This document shows, in pieces, positions 24,927 to 32,766 of a stretch of 43,762 nt of DNA. A program made the position numbers and the translations under genes. This stretch comes from JBHPCZ01 sp042573625. GTDB lineage: Bacteria > Desulfobacterota > Desulfobacteria > Desulfobacterales > UBA11574. Below the pieces are notes generated by a model. It saw only the letters and a list, made by a program, of their open reading frames with translations. It was not told the origin of the DNA and ran no database searches. Where the stretch lies: contig JBHPCZ010000018.1 in the NCBI GenBank assembly GCA_042573625.1, positions 1 to 43,762 of the forward strand, written 5' to 3'. Each line of letters opens with the position of its first letter. The stretch's first letter is position 1.

Positions 24927-24993
24927 GTCAAGAATGTAGACCTGACCCCGTTGTTTTCATGTCAAGAATGTAGACCTGACCCCGTTGTTTTCA
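24927..24993. repeat. REP family C, head-to-tail tandem pair
   Basis: Two 33-34-base units (24927-24960 and 24961-24993), each starting GTCAAGAATGTAGACCTGAC and ending CCCCGTTGTTTTCA. The second unit lies inside the 3' end of the amidotransferase reading frame. Confidence 0.9.
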
Positions 24994-25769
24994 CTACCGC
25001 CCGTGAAAATGGAATTACCTTCGGAAAAAATCAACAACTGGCCCGGCTGAATCCTTTTCCAGTCCTCATCGCTCAAAGGCTTGCTGGCCACGATGTATCC
25101 TCGTTCATCTGGATTTATGACCTCTGCCAAATTGATCGTCAGGTATTGGCCGCGAAGTTTGACAACTTTGTATGGAGCCTGACGCAGCAAGTAATGCAGT
25201 CCACGGTACCCTGACCGGTCGTGGTATACGAACAGGTTTTTGCCATCACTAAATATCAGATTCAGCGTTCCTAATCGGTTTATTTCCCGCAACTTCTCGT
25301 GCAAAAGAGTGAAACCGTTGTTATCGGTCAAGTGAATATCACCATGGCTGAGCCATGATAACAAGCTACAAAAGACAAGCTCGGAATCGGTTTCGCCAAT
25401 CGGGGCGAATTTACTGGAGGGAAAACTCAATTGATCGGTGTCTATCGTGCCATTGTGGGCAAACACCCAGGTTTTCTGATCGAATCTCCGATAAAAAGGG
25501 TGTGTGTTGATGTAGCCCACCTTACCTCTTGTCGCGCGGCGGATGTGCGATACAAAAATCCGCGAGCGGACACCCAGGTGTTCCTGGAACTCATCGGCAA
25601 GACGGCTCCGCAAAGCAGGTCTTGATTCTTTTATAATTTGGGAACCATATTCATCGTACCAGGCCGTTCCCCAACCATCAGGATTCTCACTTGCCCCGGC
25701 CTTTAAACCGGCAAATGCCAAACGAGCGGGGACTTCTTTGTTGAAACAAAGACCAAGTAATTCGCACAT
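24957..25769 (-). CDS. Class II glutamine amidotransferase (YafJ/EgtC-like)
   Basis: 270 residues. The N-terminal nucleophile is Cys2 (MCELLGLCFNKEVPARLAF), followed by the Ntn-fold motifs ENPDGWGTAWYDE, FVSHIRRATRG, THPFYRRFDQKTWVFAHNGT and GETDSELVFCSLL. It is a stand-alone glutaminase-type domain like E. coli YafJ or EgtC-type gamma-glutamyl amidohydrolases; the substrate is unknown. The last 11 residues (ENNGVRSTFLT) and the stop codon are encoded by the family C repeat at 24957-24993, so the original C-terminus has been replaced. The core domain is intact, so function may be kept. Confidence 0.88.
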   Translation of the reverse strand: MCELLGLCFNKEVPARLAFAGLKAGASENPDGWGTAWYDEYGSQIIKESRPALRSRLADEFQEHLGVRSRIFVSHIRRATRGKVGYINTHPFYRRFDQKTWVFAHNGTIDTDQLSFPSSKFAPIGETDSELVFCSLLSWLSHGDIHLTDNNGFTLLHEKLREINRLGTLNLIFSDGKNLFVYHDRSGYRGLHYLLRQAPYKVVKLRGQYLTINLAEVINPDERGYIVASKPLSDEDWKRIQPGQLLIFSEGNSIFTGGSENNGVRSTFLT

Positions 25770-25789
25770 GAAGATTGCCTCCCAGATTA

Positions 25790-25814
25790 GGGGTCAAGTC
25801 TGCTCTTGACTCTT
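25790..25814 (+). repeat. REP family B, left flank of RAYT-2
   Basis: GGGGTCAAGTCTGCTCTTGA, continuing CTCTT. It is the inverted counterpart of 26801-26823 and contains the RAYT-2 stop codon. Confidence 0.9.
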
Positions 25815-26771
25815 TATTGTGCCGCAAAGTTCGTTGATACGCTTTTTGATCTGCCTGTCGGCATCTATCCTTGTTTTCATCCTCTCGATAATGCTGCTTA
25901 CTGAACTATATTTATTCATCTGAAACTGATTGCCTATTTCTTGAAGACTATCATGCCTAAGCCTGCGCGTCAGATAGATAGCGACATTTCTTGGTTCATT
26001 GAACTGTCCCCGTTTCGATTTCACAAGATCAGCTTCAGCCACATTCCAATAATCGCAAACAGCCCTTATTATTGAATCCTTTCCCGGTGCAAGCTCTTTT
26101 GACTGGGGAATATCATCGTCTGCTTTTAAAGCATAGTATCTGCCTTTGACCCAATCGATAAAATCAGACGGCCCCATGGTTGAAGGCCATCTTTTGCTTT
26201 CAATAATATCTGTGAGTTCTTGGTCGGTGTCCACTGACATAAACTGTTTGTATTGTTTCAACCATTGTCGGGTATCGTTTGTTAGAATCGAGAAAATGAA
26301 CCGTTTGTGCAGCCATTCCCATTTTCGAGCAACCGACAGGTAACCCTTATGACTGCTCCATACGTATTGATCTGGTTTATCTGTAAGCCCGGCTTTCAAG
26401 GGATTGCGGTGGATGTATCTGACCAGCTGCAAAAGATAAGCGTCGCCGCCAACCAAAATTGACTTGTATCTGCCGCGGAACAATGAGCCATCACAAAAAT
26501 GGCGCCTGTTAAATCTCTGAGTATAGACACCGTTAAGGTGCCGCATACCTCTGGATATGTTCGCATCAGGGGTCTGTACAAGAATATGATAATGGTTTGG
26601 CATCAGACAATAAGCTGATATACGAAAATTCCATATTTCCGTAGTCTCAACGAGAAGATCAACAAACATCTGGTAATCATGATTGTCGGCAAATATCTCC
26701 TCGCCTCTCCTGCCACGGTTCATTACATGATACCAGGCATCTGGATATTCTATTCTCAACGGCCTGCTCAT
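25794..26771 (-). CDS. REP-associated tyrosine transposase RAYT-2 (Y1/HUH family)
   Basis: 325 residues. It shares the layout of RAYT-1 with many substitutions: MSRPLRIEYPDAWYHVMNRG at the start, H60-Y-H62 in PNHYHILVQ and Tyr119 in QLVRYIHRNP. The C-terminal DNA-binding-like region (LQEIGNQFQMNKYSSVSSII) is different in sequence, consistent with a different REP target. The gene is bracketed by inverted REP family B copies, and its last five residues (SQEQT) and stop are read from the REP. A solo family B hairpin is at 17837. Right of it is a truncated DUF262 gene, so this unit sits in a former defence gene. Confidence 0.93.
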   Translation of the reverse strand: MSRPLRIEYPDAWYHVMNRGRRGEEIFADNHDYQMFVDLLVETTEIWNFRISAYCLMPNHYHILVQTPDANISRGMRHLNGVYTQRFNRRHFCDGSLFRGRYKSILVGGDAYLLQLVRYIHRNPLKAGLTDKPDQYVWSSHKGYLSVARKWEWLHKRFIFSILTNDTRQWLKQYKQFMSVDTDQELTDIIESKRWPSTMGPSDFIDWVKGRYYALKADDDIPQSKELAPGKDSIIRAVCDYWNVAEADLVKSKRGQFNEPRNVAIYLTRRLRHDSLQEIGNQFQMNKYSSVSSIIERMKTRIDADRQIKKRINELCGTIKSQEQT

Positions 26772-26800
26772 AATAAAACCACTATATTATTAAACCAAAT

Positions 26801-26823
26801 GAGTCAAGAGCAGACTTGACCCC
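26801..26823 (-). repeat. REP family B, right flank of RAYT-2
   Basis: GAGTCAAGAGCAGACTTGAC followed by CCC. It truncates and terminates the DUF262 stub at 26804-26983. Confidence 0.9.
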
Positions 26824-26983
26824 TTTTCACACTATCTTTAGAGGATTTTGAAAGCTTCCTTATGTCTTCAAATAGGTCGCTTCTTTGGCGCGCTTCCCAA
26901 CTATAAGCTCGTTGATAATCAGGAATTTTAAATAGACGTCTCTCTAAAAGTTCACTAAGAACGTAATATTTGGGTTCTAACAT
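26804..26983 (-). pseudogene. DUF262 (GmrS/ParB-like) N-terminal stub truncated by REP family B
   Basis: 59 codons from ATG 26983, with a strong GAGGA Shine-Dalgarno about six bases upstream. The translation contains YYVLSELLERRLFKIPDYQR followed by AYSWEARQRSDLFEDIRKL. The IPDYQRAYSWE motif is the DUF262 hallmark, the ParB-like nuclease/NTPase domain of GmrSD type IV restriction and related phage-defence enzymes. After SKSSKDSVKR the frame enters the REP (GQVCS-stop). Intact DUF262 proteins have several hundred residues, so over 85 percent of the gene is gone. No rest of it was found in the window. Confidence 0.8.
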
Positions 26984-27025
26984 TTTATCCTCCTCAAATT
27001 ATCAGAACATTATAGAACTGTTTTT

Positions 27026-27110
27026 GGGGTCAAAGCTTGATTAGCTTACTAAAACGGCAAATCTAATCGACAAACAAATAAGTGCACTAATCAAGCTTTG
27101 ACCCCATTCT
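27026..27110. repeat. REP family A inverted pair (REPIN) after the defence operon
   Basis: GGGGTCAAAGCTTGATTAG (27026-27044) and its complement CTAATCAAGCTTTGACCCC (27088-27106) face each other across about 43 bases. The structure lies just downstream of the last operon gene (DUF3644) and could act as its terminator. A single family A copy also sits at the other end of the operon (41051-41075). Confidence 0.88.
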
Positions 27111-27123
27111 CTGTCCTAAATAA

Positions 27124-28131
27124 TTAATAATTAAGATGCGGCCCTATTGTTCTTTTATACAAATTCCCTCTATCTTCACACAGCTCAATACAGCGATCAA
27201 TCCAATTTTGATACCAGTACCAGACTCCCTGAACCTCTACCCCATAACCTTTCCCAGGATTCTTTGCATCTTCTGACTTCCACATATTCACATGTTCAGG
27301 GTTCACACGAAACTTATCAAATCCCGATTTTTGGACCGCTTCTGCTACATCGGTAGGCCTAAACTTCGGACGCTCAACCTCTTTTTTAACCCAATACTCC
27401 TTATCAATTTGTTTTGCACCATCGGATTTAGGATCTATAAACTCAATAACCCTATCAGCTTGTCCAGGTCGGTTAACCAGCTTCCTTTTGAATAACATTC
27501 GATAAGAAAATCTTGGGCTGTTGTACTCATCATGATTCAAAGCACCATCAAAATCCGCAATATATGACAGAAGGCGCTTAGGCATATGTGTTTCGCTGAC
27601 CTTATATCTTATTTGTTCTTCAGATAGTTCAAGGAATTGAATACTATAAGTTAGTTGAGAATCTATGCCTTGTTTCTTACCGAAAAGCTTCTTCAAGTAA
27701 TCATTATAATTGATTGCGCAGGCTTGATACCTTCCACTTAGGAAACCATCCAAAGAACGAGTCATCTGATGTTCGATTTCGTGACGTAAACCGATTAAGA
27801 ATTTTAAGTTATTCGCAGTGTTCCGATCAATGGGGCAATTTTTATCATTAAGGCACCTCTCAAGCTCCCAATATTTGTAAGATCCGCGCTTAGTTTTATC
27901 AAAAATGCGGCGCTTTGGGCCTTGCCTGTAATAACGATACTCAATCCTTTTTGATCTGTAATATGCGTGAAGAAGATAGGTCCACGCTATTATCATCAAA
28001 ACAATGAATGTTTCGCTTTTAAAAGTGATTAATGGATCATTGAATACCTTAATTGCACTCAGCGCTGCTTCTTTCGATTTCGTAATAAGCTCTTTTTTAA
28101 CAGAACTAACAGATCTCTTTTTCGGAGGCAT
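27124..28131 (-). CDS. DUF3644 protein, last gene of the defence operon
   Basis: 335 residues. The N-terminal lysine-rich segment is followed by KSKEAALSAIKVFNDPLITF and a helical core containing CLNDKNCPIDRNTANNLKFL and LRHEIEHQMTRSLDGFLSGR, the pattern of DUF3644. The HEIEH motif is HEPN-like in feel (R-x4-6-H RNases), but I cannot confirm a catalytic R-x(4)-H here; LRHEIEHQ does contain R followed by H. An internal hydrophobic stretch (FIVLMIIAWTYLLHAYY) may be a buried helix. A role as an RNase-type effector or toxin is inference. It lies 37 bases after the EVE-like gene on the same strand. Confidence 0.75.
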   Translation of the reverse strand: MPPKKRSVSSVKKELITKSKEAALSAIKVFNDPLITFKSETFIVLMIIAWTYLLHAYYRSKRIEYRYYRQGPKRRIFDKTKRGSYKYWELERCLNDKNCPIDRNTANNLKFLIGLRHEIEHQMTRSLDGFLSGRYQACAINYNDYLKKLFGKKQGIDSQLTYSIQFLELSEEQIRYKVSETHMPKRLLSYIADFDGALNHDEYNSPRFSYRMLFKRKLVNRPGQADRVIEFIDPKSDGAKQIDKEYWVKKEVERPKFRPTDVAEAVQKSGFDKFRVNPEHVNMWKSEDAKNPGKGYGVEVQGVWYWYQNWIDRCIELCEDRGNLYKRTIGPHLNY

Positions 28132-28168
28132 TTGAACCCTTTATTATCAACTTTATTCTTAGGTAATT

Positions 28169-28981
28169 TTATCTTAACCCGTATTTTTCTTCGAGATCGT
28201 AGTAGCGTTTTTTGGAGTCATGTAAATCCTGAATTTGGGCTGTGTGGAGAACTTTTAGGTTCGAGGAAAATTCGTGATAAAGTCCAGAAACCAATTTATC
28301 TACTTCAGCGACTCTATCTTCTGATGTTACTAAAAACGGACGGCTGTTCCATAAATCAAAGGCATGTTTCAGCGGTTTAATGGATTTATCGAGATCATTT
28401 TCTAAATTGACTGAAAAGGCGAAAGTGGGGACGCTTCGGATAGTGCGTTTCCATATAACGTCCAAAATGTCTTGGTCTACAGGAAAATCGGGTTCGACGA
28501 TCATGCGTTGAATCTTTCCGATTTCTAGTATTTTGGCTGCGACTTCTCTATGTGGTTGGATCGGCTCTAATTGAGTGAATTGTAACCTTTCTAACACTTG
28601 CAGGGCTCTATCGATTCGCCTAACCGGGTTAATTCCGGCAAGAATGGGAAGGTTATATTCGTGATTGGAGATGGAATGGGTTCGCCAGCTTCCAAGGGGT
28701 ATTAAGTGGGTAATGTCAAATTCAAATCTAAAGGGCCAAATTACTTGATTCTCTTGAAGCTCTTCTTTCCAATATGGCTCTGTTTGCTTAAACTTTGACC
28801 GTAGGATTCCGGCTCCGACAAATCCCTTAACAGGAAGTTTGCAATAGAACAGAACTAAATCACCAGCCCTGATTCTGTTCCAATGATTTTCAAGTTGAGG
28901 CCTTAGACCCCAAATGCCGTTTTCAAAACCACGCTCCCAGTTGGCAGCATCACCTACTGCAACCCAAGTGTTTTCGGCCAT
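28169..28981 (-). CDS. EVE/PUA-like domain protein in the defence operon
   Basis: 270 residues. The N-terminal ~110 residues resemble an EVE-type PUA-like fold: TWVAVGDAANWERGFENGIW, WNRIRAGDLVLFYCKLPVKG and FVGAGILRSKF. EVE domains bind modified bases (5-methylcytosine and derivatives, or modified RNA) and are common in restriction systems. The rest is helical, with a coiled-coil-like C-terminus (QIQDLHDSKKRYYDLEEKYG), and I recognise no nuclease motif in it. AAAGGGG precedes the ATG at 28981, 36 bases after the DUF499 gene stop. Likely a base-reading accessory or specificity factor. Confidence 0.7.
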   Translation of the reverse strand: MAENTWVAVGDAANWERGFENGIWGLRPQLENHWNRIRAGDLVLFYCKLPVKGFVGAGILRSKFKQTEPYWKEELQENQVIWPFRFEFDITHLIPLGSWRTHSISNHEYNLPILAGINPVRRIDRALQVLERLQFTQLEPIQPHREVAAKILEIGKIQRMIVEPDFPVDQDILDVIWKRTIRSVPTFAFSVNLENDLDKSIKPLKHAFDLWNSRPFLVTSEDRVAEVDKLVSGLYHEFSSNLKVLHTAQIQDLHDSKKRYYDLEEKYGLR

Positions 28982-29017
28982 TTGTTTACCCCTTTCGTTT
29001 TTGAAATTAAGGGCAAA

Positions 29018-31780
29018 TTATTCGATCCGAACCTTTTCTGATAATCCTAAGTCTTCCAGTATAAGTCTTAAATCTGAGCTTAGAGATTCTGCGACATTTG
29101 ATTCTACAGTAACTGAAAAGTCTATTCCGACTTGAAGGTCTTTTCCAGATCGCAGTTTTGGAAGAATTTTAGTTCCAAGTCTATTCCAAACTTCTGGCGG
29201 CACCTGGCCGGTCAAACGTATTGTTTTTGTTTCGGGTTCAAGACCGGGCTCTGGCTCAGGTGCTGCACCGGGTTCAGGGGTCAACCCCGGTTCTGGGCCA
29301 GGTTCATCAATGGGCTCAGGTTGGGGTTTAGGTTCGATACCTGATACTAAATTCTTTGCTCGTGCCTTTGTCACCAAAAACACACCCGGTTCAAATGCGA
29401 CTTCATCCGGGGCAATATGTTCCTGGAACCATATTCGTTCAAAGGTGCCACCGGCTTTTGGCCCCGAGGCCAGACCAAAATCGCCATTTAAAACCCACTC
29501 TAAAATCTTTTCTCGTAAGACTTTATCAGGATCTAAAAGGCGCGTTAACGATCCGTTCAAAAAGCTTTGACGTAAACTGGCAAGAGGCCAAGCTGCACTT
29601 TCCTTTAGCGCAGGTGGCCAATTGCGTTCGATGTAGCCTGCACCAACTGATTCATTGAGCAATGCTTGAGACTTGAGTGCTGTTATCACTCTCCCGCAAA
29701 GGGATTCGCCGGAGCTGGAATGTCCGGCACCAAGGTCAATCGTTTTGAGCCCATCAGGTTCCTTGCCGTCTGCAATAACTATAAAACGATACCCGCCCCA
29801 TACTTCGTCTTGGGCTTGGGTTTCGGAACCCGACAATTTCGCGCGTACTTCAGATCGGTCTGTTCGGTCAAAGTCACCGGCCAGGGTGCCTTCGTTTATT
29901 TCTTTATTAACCCGTTTCCAGGCCAAGTACAGTTCAACCTTATCCCGTAGATCCTTCCCGGCCTTTTTAAAACACCAAACCAGGGACCCCGGATAGAGTC
30001 TTGGGGATTTTCCACGCTGTTTCGTCCAATCGGAGATTCTTTCTCGAAGCGCTTGTTCACCATTCCATTCCTCGTCCGGATCAACCACCACTAGAGTAAG
30101 CTTCGGTGTATCTTGGACTGAAGCACCATCTTCTGGAAAAAATACCAAGGGAATATTTGCGCTGACCTCAAACTCCTTCCGAACGGTTTCGCGCATCGTT
30201 GGCTTGATCTCTGAATCTGGGTCAAGGGAAGCTCGGCGGTCATTCACTACCTTTTTTAGCGTTGGTTGGTGACTGATCTGAAAACCATCCGATCCTCTGC
30301 GGCGAATAAAAAAAGATTTGTCTTCCAGTGCAAATGCGGCATTGTCCACGGTGGTTGTATCTACTTCCGGCTCTCCTAAAGCAAATCGAATTTCAGGCAA
30401 ATGGGCAACTTTATCAACTTGTCCGCCAGAAGATTCAAACAAAATTGTGGTTCCCACTCTCCTGTGAATATTTCTCAGCGGCCCCTTAGTGTCTGCGTCC
30501 AGCGCTCTGGCATGGGAATGGGCGCCGGAAATATCGGAATCCATTGACCCTAAAAGTTTGGATTCACCAAGCTGGCCAAGAACAACGCTTCTGAATCCGG
30601 GCACTTGTAAGGGTGCGGAACCCAGAGTTATCAGTGGTTCTGTTCTTGATGCGGTAAAACCGTCCTGGTAGGCCCAGGAAATCCATTGGGCCAGCATGGC
30701 CAAGGTGCCACGCGTCTGCTGGTATTGCTGTAAAGCACTCCATTTGCGATGAAACACCGAAAGCGTGGCCGGATGAAACGGATAACAGGCTTCGAAGCGG
30801 CTGCGAAGAAATTCTCTGGCTTTGGCTTCAGTCGAAGATGTGTCGACCGCCGTCCACTCAGGAGGAAGTTGTGCGCGACGCTCAAAGCACCAGTCGGCAT
30901 AGGTCTTGGCAACATTTTTTCGAATTCGTTCGCTGCCCAAATCTTTGAACAAACGCAGCCGAACCACTTCGCCGATTTCAGCTTCGTCATTTGCAATCAG
31001 GTCTTTCGCAACCCGCCGAACGACCTTGGTGATTTTGTTTTGCCATTTAATGTCCCCGTCGGTCATTTCCACCTGACTGCGAGGCAAGCTGATGACGGCC
31101 GCTCCGTGTGTGGTCCCCGTAGTGGCCACTGTCAGGTTCTGGAGAAACGCATGGAAAGGCTCTGCCAGTTTCCGATGGCGGTTCATAAAGTTCAAGACTT
31201 CGTCAAAAAGCAGGATAAACGGCGTTTTAGCTTCCTGAAAAATCTTTCCAAGGGCTTCGGTTCCGGGTGGTGTTGTCTCGGCTGCTTTACCCAGGATTTT
31301 CACACCGCCATCTCCTGCCAATTGACGGGCGATATCGATCCAGGGAGTTTCGCGGCCTTCTTGCGGGTCCCAGGCATTGCCTACAAATATGCCCACCTTG
31401 GCCTTTGGCACACTACTTAATCCCGCTTCTTTCAACAAATTGGACACTCCTTGAAATTCGTCGGCGTGCGGCCCGTTTTGCGCCAAATGATATAAGGCCG
31501 TCAAGGTGTGGGTCTTACCTCCGCCGAATTGAGTGATGAGCGTCATGACCGGAGCTGTGTTTGCGGTCTGACCATCCAAGCGCCTCAGTACCATACCGGC
31601 ATGTTCTCGCAACGCTCTTGTAAAACATGTGCGGGCAAAGAACTTTTCAGGTTCCCGATAATCCTCAGGAGCTGTTTTGGCGACAACCTGCTCCAAATGA
31701 ATCGCAAATTCATCAGGATTAAATGAGCGCCCGCGCCTTACTTCCTCCCGAGGTTCAACTACTCTATACCAGGGTTTCAT
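29018..31780 (-). CDS. DUF499 ATPase of the helicase-methylase-ATPase defence system
   Basis: 920 residues. The family N-terminus (MKPWYRVVEPREEVRRGRSF) leads to an AAA-type P-loop: Walker A in LITQFGGGKTHTLTALYHL (about residue 85) and Walker B in PFILLFDEVLNFMNRH (about 190). The middle is the long DUF499 body (for example SRFEACYPFHPATLSVFHRK). About residues 810-850 form a Pro-Glu repeat linker (PEPGLTPEPGAAPEPEPGLE), followed by an 80-residue C-terminal domain. Such ATPases occur beside DUF1156 methylases in phage-defence clusters, presumably as NTP-driven motors or switches. AGGAG overlaps the stop of the upstream nuclease gene, so coupling is likely. Confidence 0.9.
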   Translation of the reverse strand: MKPWYRVVEPREEVRRGRSFNPDEFAIHLEQVVAKTAPEDYREPEKFFARTCFTRALREHAGMVLRRLDGQTANTAPVMTLITQFGGGKTHTLTALYHLAQNGPHADEFQGVSNLLKEAGLSSVPKAKVGIFVGNAWDPQEGRETPWIDIARQLAGDGGVKILGKAAETTPPGTEALGKIFQEAKTPFILLFDEVLNFMNRHRKLAEPFHAFLQNLTVATTGTTHGAAVISLPRSQVEMTDGDIKWQNKITKVVRRVAKDLIANDEAEIGEVVRLRLFKDLGSERIRKNVAKTYADWCFERRAQLPPEWTAVDTSSTEAKAREFLRSRFEACYPFHPATLSVFHRKWSALQQYQQTRGTLAMLAQWISWAYQDGFTASRTEPLITLGSAPLQVPGFRSVVLGQLGESKLLGSMDSDISGAHSHARALDADTKGPLRNIHRRVGTTILFESSGGQVDKVAHLPEIRFALGEPEVDTTTVDNAAFALEDKSFFIRRRGSDGFQISHQPTLKKVVNDRRASLDPDSEIKPTMRETVRKEFEVSANIPLVFFPEDGASVQDTPKLTLVVVDPDEEWNGEQALRERISDWTKQRGKSPRLYPGSLVWCFKKAGKDLRDKVELYLAWKRVNKEINEGTLAGDFDRTDRSEVRAKLSGSETQAQDEVWGGYRFIVIADGKEPDGLKTIDLGAGHSSSGESLCGRVITALKSQALLNESVGAGYIERNWPPALKESAAWPLASLRQSFLNGSLTRLLDPDKVLREKILEWVLNGDFGLASGPKAGGTFERIWFQEHIAPDEVAFEPGVFLVTKARAKNLVSGIEPKPQPEPIDEPGPEPGLTPEPGAAPEPEPGLEPETKTIRLTGQVPPEVWNRLGTKILPKLRSGKDLQVGIDFSVTVESNVAESLSSDLRLILEDLGLSEKVRIE

Positions 31781-31794
31781 TTAAGTTTTCTCCT

Positions 31795-32760
31795 TTACGG
31801 CCTTTTCATCTTAGAAAAAAGCTTTGTAGCAGAAGCTTTAAGGCGAGTTAGGTTAGCATAAGCAATCGGGGCAAAACCACTTTCACTGGAGTACATCCGA
31901 TATCTGATACCGTCAGTAACGACGATGTCTGTCAGTTTCTCCATAGAAGCAATGTATCCTTTAGCTTGTTTTAAAGCACCTTCAAATCCAAACCCAAAAC
32001 GTTTGGCTTCTATAATAAATTGGCAATTTTCTGGTATGCGAGGCAATTTGTTGAATACGACTACATCCATATGCCTCCATTTAATGGCAATCCATTCTGG
32101 CGGCCAACCAAGCGCCCTTAGGAAAGGAACTACAAAATGAGCAACCAATTCATCTTCCGTTGGTTGATCACCAAAATCATCTTTATTCAAGTACAGTGGA
32201 GTTAAATCATGGGCTTGCGAAATTATCGGTTGTAACGTTGCGGGGATGTCCTCCAGTTCCGGTTCCTCAGATGGAAGTTTGGGTAAAGGCGCAGACTGCC
32301 ATTGTAGTGGAGGTGAGTTTAAAAATCTCTCTGCGTAATCTAAAACTGCTTCATGCCAAGTTCGAGAAAACCGTGGTGGATTTGCTCCAAATATGGAGCC
32401 TTCAAAAGTATATTCTTGAGGAAATCTGCACCAACGAACTCGACGCGCGTGCTGTAAGTCCCAACCATTTACATCATCAAACTGATTTAAATACATGTAT
32501 TCATTAGCGACAATGCCAACCGCACAGATGGTCGATGATCCAGTCCTCAATAAAACCACGTCATCAATGTCCAATTCCTTGGCAAAGCGCCTAACAAAGC
32601 TACCATCGAACTCATTATCACTACGAGACGAATGCCAAGGGCCTGCATCACCTGGTCCAATTAGACCCACACCATGCTTTAGAAATAGCTCAGCATAGGA
32701 CCGATTTACCGGTCCTCCAGCCAATTGCCAGACTTTTCGCTTTGATTTATTCAATTCCAT
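31795..32760 (-). CDS. EVE/PUA-like reader fused to PD-(D/E)XK nuclease
   Basis: 321 residues from ATG 32760, six bases after the methylase stop; TTG 32766 is an alternative. The first ~150 residues have a PUA/EVE-like pattern (VWQLAGGPVNRSYAELFLKH, GVGLIGPGDAGPW, DVVLLRTGSSTICAVGIVAN, then GWDLQHARRVRW). The C-terminal ~130 residues form a PD-(D/E)XK domain like the HsdR N-terminal nuclease: Glu in TEDELVAHFVVPFLRALGW, Asp in MDVVVF (about 230), the ExK in QFIIEAKRF (about 250) and Gln in LKQAKGY. This is the most likely DNA-cutting effector of the operon, perhaps triggered by a modified or unmodified base. Confidence 0.82.
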   Translation of the reverse strand: MELNKSKRKVWQLAGGPVNRSYAELFLKHGVGLIGPGDAGPWHSSRSDNEFDGSFVRRFAKELDIDDVVLLRTGSSTICAVGIVANEYMYLNQFDDVNGWDLQHARRVRWCRFPQEYTFEGSIFGANPPRFSRTWHEAVLDYAERFLNSPPLQWQSAPLPKLPSEEPELEDIPATLQPIISQAHDLTPLYLNKDDFGDQPTEDELVAHFVVPFLRALGWPPEWIAIKWRHMDVVVFNKLPRIPENCQFIIEAKRFGFGFEGALKQAKGYIASMEKLTDIVVTDGIRYRMYSSESGFAPIAYANLTRLKASATKLFSKMKRP

Positions 32761-32766
32761 ACGCAA

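Noticed and set aside
24927..24993. CRISPR array
   Set aside because: The two 33-34-base units are directly adjacent without spacers, belong to a dispersed REP family and have no cas genes nearby.
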